From NCBI GenBank assembly GCA_963699525.1, contig CAVOUI010000009.1:434001-498000 (forward strand): DNA of 64,000 bases, read 5' to 3'. The position numbers and the translations under genes are program-made. Each line of letters starts with the position of its first letter. The first letter of the stretch is position 1. Below the pieces are notes generated by a model. It had not been told where the DNA came from. It ran no database searches and saw only the letters and a list, made by a program, of their open reading frames with translations. Below, piece by piece: positions 1 through 7,878 of this stretch. The DNA is from SG8-41 sp963699525 (GTDB taxonomy: Bacteria > Pseudomonadota > Gammaproteobacteria > Burkholderiales > SG8-41).

Positions 1-847
1 GGCTACCCGGACCCGAATCTGTCCCACTTCCGCTCGATCGACATCTGGGACACCGCGTCGGGCAGCAACGAGTACCTGACGGAGGGCTGGCTCGCCCGCG
101 CGTTTGCCGCCGCGCCGGCGCCGGCCGCGATTCGCGGCGGACGCCGTGGTGGTGGGCGGCGCCGAGATGGGGCCGCTGCGGGGCGGCGCGCGCGCCATTG
201 CGCTGGCGAACCCGGAGCAGTTCCTGCGCCAGGCACGCTACGCGGCACCTGCGGGACAGGCGCGCAACGCGGCGCTCCAGCATATCCTGCGCGTCGAGGA
301 GAACATCGCTCAGGCCGCCGCCCGCCTGAGCGGCAACCGCGCCTTTGCCACGCCGTTTCCGGCCCATCCGTTCGGCAACGCCGTGCGCACCGCGGCCCAG
401 CTCGTCGCCGGCGAGGCAGGGGTCGCGGCCATCAAGATTGCCCTGGGCGGCTTCGATACCCACAGCGGGCAGCCGGCGCGCCACGCGCAGCTGCTGAAGG
501 CGCTTGCAGAAGGCCTGGATGCGCTGAAGCAGGCGCTCGTGGAGCTCGGCCGCTGGGATTCGGCTCTGGTCATGACCTACTCGGAATTCGGGCGGCGCCC
601 CCGGGAGAACCTTTCGAACGGGACCGACCACGGAACCGCCAGCGTCCATCTTCTGCTCGGGGGCCGGGTCAAGGGCGGGCTATACGGCCTGCCGCCCGCG
701 CTCTCGCGCCTGGACGGCAACGGGAATCTTCCGCATGCGGTGGATTTCCGCGATGTATATGCCACCGTGCTGGAGCGGTGGTGGGGCACGGACTCCGCGC
801 GCGCCCTCAGGGGCCGCTTCGCCACGCTCGACGTCATCCGCTCCTGA
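1..847 (+). CDS. DUF1501 family protein, C-terminal part (5' truncated, frameshifted)
   Basis: This is the C-terminal half of a DUF1501 protein, a family of mostly Tat-exported proteins related to alkaline phosphatases and sulfatases, of unknown substrate. The gene starts before the window. Frame 1 from base 1 reads SHFRSIDIWDTASG, typical of the family. After about base 133 the reading continues in frame 2 with ADAVVVGGAEMGPL, then LGGFDTHSGQ, TYSEFGRRPREN and a C-terminal FRDVYATVLERWWG block. Dropping one C near 133 joins the two frames cleanly, so one extra base is the simplest explanation. The stop is the TGA at 845-847. No partner gene (a DUF1800 protein is common) is visible in the window. 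Confidence 0.8.
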
Positions 848-987
848 GCGGTCCGGCGCCCCCTCCCGCCGCCGGCCGGCAACCTCGCGTCGGCGCCCTC
901 AAACCGCTAAAATGCCGGTTCGCCGCCCGCTTGCATGCGGGCGGCCTCCGTTTGCCGGTCAGGGACCCATCACAGGACAACACGGCC

Positions 988-2121
988 ATGCTCGCCACGC
1001 GCATCCGACAGAAGGACGGGACCTTCTACTTCATGAGCTACCCGGCGAAGGACATCCTTGCCCGGGTGCGCTTCATCAGCCGCTTCTACGGCGAGGGTGA
1101 GCAGATCGCGGCGCAGGTGATCTCGCAGAGCGACGAGATCGCGCAATTCATCGCCCGCATCGAGCATAGCGATGCGGCCTTCCAGCGCCAGCTCTCGCGC
1201 GCCAAGGTGCGGGCGCTGAAGAACTTCTACGAGATGGCGGTGAACCAGCCGCCGATACCCGGAACCGTGCTGCTCTTCACCCACGAGAAGCTCAATTTCC
1301 AGCCGCTCGGCTCCGAGCAATCCGTCGGCCACCTGCAGGATCCCACCTCCAAGTTCCTGATCATCGACGGCCAGCACCGCCTGGCGGCTCTCAACTTCTA
1401 CCTGCGCGAGCGCCCCGGCGAGGGCAACAGCATCCACGTGCCGTGCGTCATATTCGACGGCCGCACGGAGGACTTTGCGGCGGAAATGTTCGTGATCATC
1501 AATTCCACGCCGACGCGGATCAACAAGAGCCACCTCGTGGACCTCTACGAGCGGATCTCGTGGGCCGACCCCGACCGGCGGTTTGCCGCGCGCCTGGTCG
1601 ACAAGCTCTACCGCGAGGGCGACAGCCCGCTCAAGTACCGCATCAACCGGCTCGGCGGCCGCAGCCAGCAGGAGAAATGGATACTGCAGGCGGAGCTGTT
1701 CAACGAGCTGCACCGCTGGATCAGCGGGGAATGGCGCAAGATCCAGCGCTCGGGACACGCCATGCGCGAGATCGACCGGTATTACGCCATGGTGCGCGAC
1801 TTTTTCAAGGCTTGCCAGAAGGTATGGGGCACCTCCTGGGGGCACCCCAACTACATGGTGACCAAGCCCGTCACCCTGAAGGCGATGATCCGCGTGTGCG
1901 CTGACCTGGCGCGCAACGACGCCGATCCCGCCGAGGGGCGGCAGCTGCGGTGGGAGAAGCGGCTCGGCAACTGGACGGAGCGGGCGCGCGAGTTCCGCGT
2001 CGAGGGCTTCTACGAGCGCTTCCCCGCGAAAGGCCAGATCGAGCGCGTCGCGCGCCTGCATCGCGACCTCGCCAAGATGGCCAATATCGAGGTCCAGTCG
2101 CGCCAGCGCGCCGCGAGCTAG
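988..2121 (+). CDS. DGQHR domain protein (DndB-like)
   Basis: A 377-residue protein with the signature DGQHRLAALNFYL near residue 130 and a second conserved block, VIINSTPTRINKSHLVDL, near 170. DGQHR proteins share a ParB/sulfiredoxin-like fold. The best-known member, DndB, regulates DNA phosphorothioation genes; many others are uncharacterised and lie in defence islands. I place the start at the ATG at 988, just before MLATRIRQKDG, because the upstream in-frame extension is arginine/proline-rich, out of character and overlaps the preceding gene. A weak purine-rich site, ACAGGAC, lies about 12 bases upstream. No dndCDE, restriction or modification gene is nearby, so its role here is unknown. 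The family call is firm; the function is not. Confidence 0.75.
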   Translation: MLATRIRQKDGTFYFMSYPAKDILARVRFISRFYGEGEQIAAQVISQSDEIAQFIARIEHSDAAFQRQLSRAKVRALKNFYEMAVNQPPIPGTVLLFTHEKLNFQPLGSEQSVGHLQDPTSKFLIIDGQHRLAALNFYLRERPGEGNSIHVPCVIFDGRTEDFAAEMFVIINSTPTRINKSHLVDLYERISWADPDRRFAARLVDKLYREGDSPLKYRINRLGGRSQQEKWILQAELFNELHRWISGEWRKIQRSGHAMREIDRYYAMVRDFFKACQKVWGTSWGHPNYMVTKPVTLKAMIRVCADLARNDADPAEGRQLRWEKRLGNWTERAREFRVEGFYERFPAKGQIERVARLHRDLAKMANIEVQSRQRAAS

Positions 2122-2134
2122 ATCGCGCCCGGGA

Positions 2135-3205
2135 CTACTTCGCCGCCTCCGCGCGGACCGGCGCGAGCGGCGGCGCGCCGCGCAGCGCCTGCGTCATCTC
2201 GGCGAGGATGGATACCGCGATCTCGGCCGGCGACACCGCGCCAATGGCGAGCCCGACCGGAGCGCGTATCCGAGCGAGCTCCGCATCACCAAAACCTTGT
2301 TCCCTGAGGCGGGTAAGCCGGGCGGCATGCGTCTTGCGGCTGCCCAGCGCCCCGATATAGAACGCATCCGACCGCAGCGCCGCGGCGAGCGCCGGGTCGT
2401 CGAGCTTGGGGTCATGGGTGAGCGCGATGATCGCGCAGCGGCGGTCGAGGGCGAAAGCCGCGAGCGCGGCACCGGGCCAGGAGTGGCTCATTGTCACGCC
2501 CGGGAAGCGGCTCTCGGCGGCGAAAGCGCTCCGCGGGTCGATGACCGTGATGTCGTAGCCCGCGGCCGCCGCCATCGGGATCAGCGCCTGGGCAATGTGC
2601 ACCGCACCGACGAGGGCGAGCCGCGGCGGCTGCGCAAACACGCGCAGGAAATAGCGCCGGCCATCGAGTTCGACGACGCGGCTACGATCCTGGGTGAGCG
2701 CCCGGGCGGCCTCGCCGGCGAGAGCGCCGCGTAGCGCCCCGTCCCCCGCAGTTTCCGCTTCCGCGAAGAGGGCACTGCGCCCATCCGCGAGGTCGATTGC
2801 GACCACCGCCGGCTTGCGGGCCGCGCGAACACGCCGCAACGCGCCGAGCAGGTCGTCCTGCCCCGCGAGCGAGTGGACGAAGATCTCCACTTTGCCGCCG
2901 CAGGCGAGGCCGACTTCCCACGCCTGCTCGTCCGTCACGCCGAACCCGAGCAGCTTGGGAGGAGCCCCTTTGAGGATCGCCCGGGCCTCGGAGATCACGG
3001 CGGACTCGACGCAGCCGCCGGATACCGAGCCGACGAACTCGCCCGCGTCATCGGCGGCGAGCTGGCTTCCGGCCGGGCGCGGAGAAGACCCCCACGTCGC
3101 GACGACGGTGGCGAGGGCGACCCCGCGTCCGTGCGTGCGCCAGCGGGAGGCGGTCTCGAGGATCGCGTCGGTATCGTCGCGCGAGAGGGGCGGTTCAGGA
3201 ATCAC
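2135..3205 (-). CDS. XdhC/CoxI family protein
   Basis: About 356 residues. The N-terminal XdhC_CoxI domain shows TWGSSPRPAGSQ and SVSGGCVESAVISEA (near residues 35-70). The C-terminal Rossmann domain has IAQALIPMAAAAGYDITVIDPR-type sequence near 200 and FYIGALGSRKTH near 275. XdhC proteins bind molybdenum cofactor and assist insertion of the sulfurated cofactor into xanthine dehydrogenase-family enzymes; no such enzyme is in this window. The start is taken as the GTG at 3205, which overlaps the TGA of the RidA-like gene (GTGA), implying translational coupling. The usual Rossmann GAGHIA motif reads GAVHIA, losing the second glycine. This may alter nucleotide binding. Confidence 0.85.
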   Translation of the reverse strand: MIPEPPLSRDDTDAILETASRWRTHGRGVALATVVATWGSSPRPAGSQLAADDAGEFVGSVSGGCVESAVISEARAILKGAPPKLLGFGVTDEQAWEVGLACGGKVEIFVHSLAGQDDLLGALRRVRAARKPAVVAIDLADGRSALFAEAETAGDGALRGALAGEAARALTQDRSRVVELDGRRYFLRVFAQPPRLALVGAVHIAQALIPMAAAAGYDITVIDPRSAFAAESRFPGVTMSHSWPGAALAAFALDRRCAIIALTHDPKLDDPALAAALRSDAFYIGALGSRKTHAARLTRLREQGFGDAELARIRAPVGLAIGAVSPAEIAVSILAEMTQALRGAPPLAPVRAEAAK

Positions 3206-3549
3206 TTGGCCGCCGTCACCATGATCTCGACGCGGGTGTCGGGGGTGGCAAGGCGCGCCTCGACGCAGGCCCGGACCGGCTTCCCGTCGGGGTCCACCCA
3301 CGCCTTCCACGCCGCATCCATCTGGTCCTTTTCCCGGATGTCGGGCAGCCACACCTGCGCCCACAGCAGTTTCGACTTATCGGTTCCGGCGGCGGCGAGG
3401 GCGGCGTCGATCTTCCTCAGGACTTCCTCGGTCTGCGCTTTGCAGGAGGCGCTCTTGTTGTCGGCGGTGGTGCCGGCGACGTAGACCAGTCCGCCGTGCT
3501 CGACGGCGCGGCTCAATACCGGTCCGGGGTTGTGGCGCTTGATGCTCAT
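3202..3549 (-). CDS. RidA/YjgF/UK114 family protein
   Basis: A 115-residue single-domain protein of the Rid family, which hydrolyses reactive enamine/imine intermediates to ketoacids and ammonia in the cytoplasm. The family C-terminal signature appears as VRACVEARLATPDTRVEIM, and keeps the arginine that binds the substrate carboxylate in RidA. The start is the ATG at 3549; TGGAGA lies about seven bases upstream. An upstream in-frame extension is possible but overlaps the divergent gene at 3611 and has no family similarity. It is first in a two-gene unit with the XdhC gene, whose GTG start overlaps its stop. It may be a Rid subgroup other than RidA proper; the sequence does not show its substrate. 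Confidence 0.85.
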   Translation of the reverse strand: MSIKRHNPGPVLSRAVEHGGLVYVAGTTADNKSASCKAQTEEVLRKIDAALAAAGTDKSKLLWAQVWLPDIREKDQMDAAWKAWVDPDGKPVRACVEARLATPDTRVEIMVTAAK

Positions 3550-3610
3550 GGAGATTCTCCAGTTGCAGTAAAGTGTCGCTGAATCACCAAACATACAGGA
3601 GAAACGCTCC

Positions 3611-4036
3611 ATGCCCAAGGTACTGGTCATCCATGGCGCCGGGATGAACATGCGGGGGAAATCGCAGCTCGACGTGTTCGGACCCATGACGCTGCCTGAA
3701 TACGACCAGAATATCCGCCGCTACGCTTCCGAGCTGGGCGTCGAGGTCGACATTTTCCACTCCAACATCGAGGGCGAGGTCATCAACAAGCTCTACGCGG
3801 CGCACGACGGCGGGGTGGCCGCCGCGATCATCAACCCCGCGGGCTATACGACCGGCCATCCCGCGCTGGCCGCGGCGATCGCTCAGGTGAAGTTCCCGGT
3901 ATTCGAGCTGCACATCTCCAATCCCGCGCGCCGGGGCAGGGTCTCGGAAATCGCTCCCGCCTGCCGCGGCGTGATCACCGGCTTCGGCATTTTCGGGTAC
4001 TACCTTGCCCTGAGAGGCATCCGGGAGAACCCGTGA
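3611..4036 (+). CDS. Type II 3-dehydroquinate dehydratase-like protein, catalytic residues missing
   Basis: A 141-residue protein with the flavodoxin-like scaffold of type II dehydroquinases. It has an N-terminal KVLVIHGAGMNMRG strand-loop, HSNIEGEVI in the middle, IINPAGYT, ELHISN, and a terminal GFGIFGYYLALRGI helix like that of AroQ. Several active-site positions differ. The GPN motif is GAG, the catalytic arginine of the REP-x-x-Y lid region aligns with serine, the catalytic tyrosine with phenylalanine, and the histidine after the IN(P/A) loop with threonine. The later ELHISN histidine is kept. It is therefore unlikely to be a shikimate-pathway enzyme. Its stop overlaps the GTG of the CoA-transferase gene (GTGA), so the two are probably co-translated. 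It reads away from the RidA gene. Confidence 0.7.
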   Translation: MPKVLVIHGAGMNMRGKSQLDVFGPMTLPEYDQNIRRYASELGVEVDIFHSNIEGEVINKLYAAHDGGVAAAIINPAGYTTGHPALAAAIAQVKFPVFELHISNPARRGRVSEIAPACRGVITGFGIFGYYLALRGIRENP

Positions 4037-5220
4037 CGCAGCCGAAGCTGCCGCTGGCGGGCATCCGGGTCGCCGAGTTCTGCCATGTCGTGATGGGGCC
4101 GACGTGCGGCCTGGTGCTCGCCGATCTCGGCGCCGAGGTGATCAAGGTCGAGCCGCCCGAGGGCGACCACACGCGGAAGCTCGTCGCCTCCGGAGCCGGA
4201 TTCTTCCCGACCTACAACCGCAACAAGAAGAGCTTCGCGGTGGATCTCAAGGCGCCGGAGGGCCGCGAGGCCGTGCTGAAGCTGATTGCCAGCGCCGACG
4301 TCGTCACCGAGAACTTTCGGCCCGGCGCGATGGACAAGCTCGGATTCGGCTACGCAGCCGTGAGCAAGCTCAAGCCGGCGCTCATCTACTGCTCGATGAA
4401 GGGCTTCCTCGCCGGCCCCTACGAGCATCGCACCGGCCTCGACGAGGTGGTGCAGATGATGGGCGGGCTCGCCTACATGACCGGCGGGCGCTTCGGGCCG
4501 CTGCGCGCGGGCGCCTCGGTCAACGACGTGATGGGCGGAATGTTCGGCGCCATTGCCATACTCGCCGCGCTCCACCAGCGGGGCTCCACGGGCAAGGGGC
4601 AGTACGTGCAGAGCGCGCTGTTCGAGAACAATGCATTCCTGGTGGCGCAGCACATGATGGAGGGGCTGGCGTCCGGCAAGCCGGTGCCGCCCATGCCCGA
4701 CCGCATCCGCGCCTGGGCGGTCTACGACAACTTCAAGACGAACGACGGAGAGCTGGTATTCGTGGGCGTGGTGACCGACACGCAATGGAAGATATTCTGC
4801 GAGGCGTTCGGACTTGCCGAATTCCTTGCCGACCCCGCGCTCAAGACCAACCCGCAGCGGGTCGAGGCGCGCCCGCGCATCCTCCCGGTCGTGAGCGCGA
4901 TCTTTGCCCGTATGAGCAAGCAGGAGGTGATGGACCGGTGCGAGTCGCTCGGGCTGCCGTTTGCGCCGATCGCGAAGCCGGACGACCTGTTCGACGACCC
5001 GCACCTCAATGCATCGGGAGGGCTGGCGCGGATCACGTTGCCCGACGGGAAAAAGACCAAGGTCCCCAATCTCCCGATCGAGATGGACGGCATGCGCTTC
5101 GGCACGCGGCTCGACCTGCCGAAAGTGGGCGAGCACACGCGCGAAGTGCTGGCGAGTCTCGGCTACGGCGCGGGTGAAGTGGCGAGCCTCGTCACCCGGC
5201 GCATCGTTCACGCCGCGTGA
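4033..5220 (+). CDS. CaiB/BaiF class III CoA-transferase
   Basis: A 395-residue CoA-transferase of the CaiB/BaiF (class III) family, which moves CoA between carboxylic acids in the cytoplasm. It begins LAGIRVAEFCHVVMGPTCG, followed by ADLGAEVIKVEPPEGD, then the acceptor region RTGLDEVVQMMGGLAYMTG, which carries the aspartate expected to form the acyl-anhydride intermediate. The length is normal. The GTG start at 4033 overlaps the upstream dehydroquinase-like gene by four bases. The substrate cannot be told from sequence. Pairing with a non-catalytic dehydroquinase-like protein suggests the two act together on a cyclic or hydroxy acid, but that is inference only. Confidence 0.88.
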   Translation: MTQPKLPLAGIRVAEFCHVVMGPTCGLVLADLGAEVIKVEPPEGDHTRKLVASGAGFFPTYNRNKKSFAVDLKAPEGREAVLKLIASADVVTENFRPGAMDKLGFGYAAVSKLKPALIYCSMKGFLAGPYEHRTGLDEVVQMMGGLAYMTGGRFGPLRAGASVNDVMGGMFGAIAILAALHQRGSTGKGQYVQSALFENNAFLVAQHMMEGLASGKPVPPMPDRIRAWAVYDNFKTNDGELVFVGVVTDTQWKIFCEAFGLAEFLADPALKTNPQRVEARPRILPVVSAIFARMSKQEVMDRCESLGLPFAPIAKPDDLFDDPHLNASGGLARITLPDGKKTKVPNLPIEMDGMRFGTRLDLPKVGEHTREVLASLGYGAGEVASLVTRRIVHAA

Positions 5221-5240
5221 TGCCCGCCGGGTCGCGGCCG

Positions 5241-5558
5241 CTAGAAGGTGCCGAGCCAGAAATAGCGGACGATGAAGACCAGCCCGGACGCCATCAAGGC
5301 GTAGATGAAGAAATCGGGAAGCCGGGTGGTGCGGCCGTGCGTGATGCGCGCGGCGTTCCACATCTTGCCGAGAAACACGGCCGACACGATGACGGGCAGC
5401 GCGATCAGGGGATATTGGACGCTGACGTCCCAGAGATTGCCGGCCACGGATTCGATCCAGCCGTTGTCCCGGAACAGATGGTAGGAGAAGCCGCCGATCC
5501 CGAACAGCACGAGAACGATCACGGCGAAGGACTCGAGGTATTCGAGGGTCTGTTTCAC
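5241..5558 (-). CDS. Small membrane protein, three predicted TM segments
   Basis: A 105-residue hypothetical inner-membrane protein. Hydrophobic stretches near residues 11-31, 47-66 and 83-101 are separated by short loops; the second loop, NAARITHGRTTRLP, is basic and so likely cytoplasmic. The start is GTG at 5558. It lies on the minus strand between the CoA-transferase and the dehydrogenase genes, 20 bases from the former. I do not recognise a family and see no catalytic motif. Confidence 0.6.
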   Translation of the reverse strand: MKQTLEYLESFAVIVLVLFGIGGFSYHLFRDNGWIESVAGNLWDVSVQYPLIALPVIVSAVFLGKMWNAARITHGRTTRLPDFFIYALMASGLVFIVRYFWLGTF

Positions 5559-5634
5559 GCGGCGTATCCCCTCCGGGGCGCTGCTGGTTTCCCGGGCGGC
5601 CGCTATTGTAGCAGCGGACGCGGCTCCGGGGCGC

Positions 5635-6687
5635 CTAGAGGCTGTCGCATACCGCGTCCGTGACGAGTTCGGTGGTCGCCTCGCCGCCGAGATCGGGGGT
5701 GAGGATGCGCTTCGCGGTGACGGCCTCGACCGCGCGCAGCAGTCGCCGCGCGGCGTCCTTCTCCCCCAGGTGCTCGAGCATCAGGGACGCGGTCCAGAAG
5801 GTGGCGACGGGGTTCGCCACCCCCTTGCCCGCGATGTCGAAGGCCGAGCCGTGGATCGGCTCGAACATCGAGGGGAACCTCCGCTCGGGATTGAGGTTCG
5901 CGGTCGGCGCGATGCCGAGGCTGCCGGAGAGCGCCGCGGCGAGGTCGGAGAGGATGTCGGCGTGCAGGTTGGTGGCGACGATGGTGTCGAGCGTCTGCGG
6001 CTTTCCCACCATCAGGGTCGTCATCGCGTCCACCAGCACGCGCTGCGTCGCGACGTCCGGGTAGCCGCGCGCGACCTCGTAGAAGATCTCATCCCACATG
6101 ACCATGCCGTGGCGCTGGGCATTCGACTTGGTGACGAGCGTCAGGTGCTTGCGCGGCCGGCTGCGCGCGAGCTCGAAGGCGAAGCGGTGGATGCGCGTTA
6201 CACCCACGCGGGTGAAGACCGAAGTCTCGGTCGCCACCTCCTCGGGAAGTCCGCGATGCGCCCGCCCGCCGCTGCCCGAGTACTCGCCCTCCGAGTTCTC
6301 GCGGACGATCACCCAGTCGATCGCCTCGCCGTTCGCGAGCGGGCTCCGGATGCCGGGGAGCACGCGCGCCGGCCGCACGTTGGCGTACTGGTCGAAGCCC
6401 TGACAGATCGGCAGCCGCAGGCCCCACAGCGAGACGTGGTCGGGCACTTCCGGGGCGCCCACCGCGCCGAAAAAGATCGCGTCGCAGGCCTTCAACCGCT
6501 CGAGGCCGCCTTCCGGGATGTAATGGCCGTGCTTGAGGTAGTAGGCGCTGCTCCACGGGTAGTGCTCGATTCGAAGCCGGAAGCCGCCGTCGCGCTGAGC
6601 CAGCGCGTCCAGCACTTTCAGCCCCGCGGCGATCACCTCGACTCCGATGCCGTCGCCGGGGATCGAGGCGATTCTGTATTCGCGCAT
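5635..6687 (-). CDS. Tartrate/D-malate dehydrogenase (isopropylmalate dehydrogenase family)
   Basis: A 350-residue NAD-dependent beta-decarboxylating dehydrogenase. The N-terminal IASIPGDGIGVEVIAAG is typical of this family. The sequence YANVRPARVLPGIRSPL, the loop VRENSEGEYSG and the C-terminal FEPIHGSAFDIAGKGVANPVA match tartrate dehydrogenase (TtuC) and decarboxylating D-malate dehydrogenase (DmlA) better than LeuB or isocitrate dehydrogenase. The start at ATG 6687 gives MREYRIASIPGDG, the usual family beginning; longer in-frame starts run into tsaB. The gene is divergent from tsaB with only about 50 bases between starts. TtuC and DmlA cannot be separated here. Confidence 0.85.
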   Translation of the reverse strand: MREYRIASIPGDGIGVEVIAAGLKVLDALAQRDGGFRLRIEHYPWSSAYYLKHGHYIPEGGLERLKACDAIFFGAVGAPEVPDHVSLWGLRLPICQGFDQYANVRPARVLPGIRSPLANGEAIDWVIVRENSEGEYSGSGGRAHRGLPEEVATETSVFTRVGVTRIHRFAFELARSRPRKHLTLVTKSNAQRHGMVMWDEIFYEVARGYPDVATQRVLVDAMTTLMVGKPQTLDTIVATNLHADILSDLAAALSGSLGIAPTANLNPERRFPSMFEPIHGSAFDIAGKGVANPVATFWTASLMLEHLGEKDAARRLLRAVEAVTAKRILTPDLGGEATTELVTDAVCDSL

Positions 6688-6739
6688 GGCGCGCGGATTA
6701 TACGCCGGCCCGATCCGCGGGATAAAATTCCTCTGCCGC

Positions 6740-7417
6740 ATGAAGATCCTCGCGCTCGACACCTCCACCGAATACTGCTCGGTTGCGCTCTGGCGCGACG
6801 GAGCGGTGGACGCGCGGGAGACGCATGCCGGGCAGCGTCATTCCGAGCTGCTGCTGCCGATGGTGGACGAGCTGCTCGGCCGCCATGGCCTTGCGGCGAA
6901 GGACCTCGACGGCATCGCCTTTGGGGAGGGGCCGGGGTCGTTCACCGGGCTGCGCATCGGCTGCGGGGTGACGCAGGGACTCGCTTTCGGAGCTGGCCTG
7001 CCGGTGGTGGGCGTGAGCACGCTGCTCGCGCTGGCCGAGGCGGCCGGCGCGGCGCGCGCGGTGTGCTGCCTCGACGCGCGCATGGGCGAGATCTATCACG
7101 CGGCGTACGCGCGGTCCGGTCCGGACTGGCGAACGGTGCATCTGCCGAGCCTCTGCGCGCCGGAGGATGCGCCGCCGCTGCCGGCGGGCGCGTGGACCGG
7201 CTGCGGGAGCGGGTTCGCCGCGCATGACGCGGCGCTGAGAGGACGCTACGGGGATCAGCTCTCCGCTATCATGCCGGAGGTATTCCCGCATGCGCGGGAC
7301 ATCGCGCGGCTCGCGGCGCGCGAATTCGAAGCGGGCCGCGCGGTCGCCGCGGAACGGGCGGTGCCCGTCTACCTGCGCGACCGGGTGGCATTGAAGACCC
7401 ATGAGCGCACAGCTTGA
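6740..7417 (+). CDS. tsaB: tRNA threonylcarbamoyladenosine biosynthesis protein TsaB
   Basis: A 225-residue ASKHA-fold protein. TsaB is the scaffold partner of TsaD and TsaE in making the t6A modification at position 37 of ANN-decoding tRNAs. It begins MKILALDTSTEYCSVALW and has the diagnostic GEGPGSFTGLRIG near residues 63-75. The ATG at 6740 is the natural start; a TAAAAT hexamer about 15 bases upstream could be a -10 element. The last 17 bases overlap rimI, as is common in Betaproteobacteria. It is the first gene of a tsaB-rimI-DNA glycosylase-LemA run. Confidence 0.93.
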   Translation: MKILALDTSTEYCSVALWRDGAVDARETHAGQRHSELLLPMVDELLGRHGLAAKDLDGIAFGEGPGSFTGLRIGCGVTQGLAFGAGLPVVGVSTLLALAEAAGAARAVCCLDARMGEIYHAAYARSGPDWRTVHLPSLCAPEDAPPLPAGAWTGCGSGFAAHDAALRGRYGDQLSAIMPEVFPHARDIARLAAREFEAGRAVAAERAVPVYLRDRVALKTHERTA

Positions 7418-7868
7418 CCTGATTCCAAGATACCGGCGCATGAGCGCGTCTGACCTCGATGCGGTGGTCGCGATCGAGGAGGCGATCTATCCCCATCCGT
7501 GGACGCGCGGCAACTTCGGCGATTCGCTCGCCGCGGGCTACGAGTGCTGGGTCGTGGAATGCGGCGGGGATATGGCCGGCTACTGCGTAGCGATGATCGC
7601 GGCGGGTGAAGCGCACCTGCTCAACCTGAGCGTGGCCGGCCCGTGGCAGCGGCGGGGCGTCGGGCGCGAGGTGCTGGGCTTCGTGCTCGACACCGCACGT
7701 CGCGCCGGGGCGGAGCGGATTTTCCTCGAGGTGCGTCCCTCGAACGACGCGGCGCGAGCGCTGTATGCGGCGGCCGGCTTCACGGAGATCGGGGCGCGCC
7801 GCGGCTACTATCCCGCCGGCGCGGACCGCGAGGACGCTATCGTGCTGCAGCTCGAGCTGCAGCGGTGA
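7401..7868 (+). CDS. rimI: Ribosomal protein bS18 alanine N-acetyltransferase RimI
   Basis: A 155-residue GNAT acetyltransferase. It carries EEAIYPHPWTRGNFGDSL near residues 26-43, where RimI proteins have a similar EHPFPWSEGNF block, LLNLSVAGPWQRRGVGREVL (acetyl-CoA-binding motif A with RRGVGR), and EVRPSNDAARALYAAAGF (motif B). RimI acetylates the N-terminal alanine of ribosomal protein S18. It overlaps the tsaB stop by 17 bases, so translation is probably coupled. Length and neighbours are normal for the family. Confidence 0.92.
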   Translation: MSAQLDLIPRYRRMSASDLDAVVAIEEAIYPHPWTRGNFGDSLAAGYECWVVECGGDMAGYCVAMIAAGEAHLLNLSVAGPWQRRGVGREVLGFVLDTARRAGAERIFLEVRPSNDAARALYAAAGFTEIGARRGYYPAGADREDAIVLQLELQR

Positions 7869-7878
7869 TGGGTAACGC

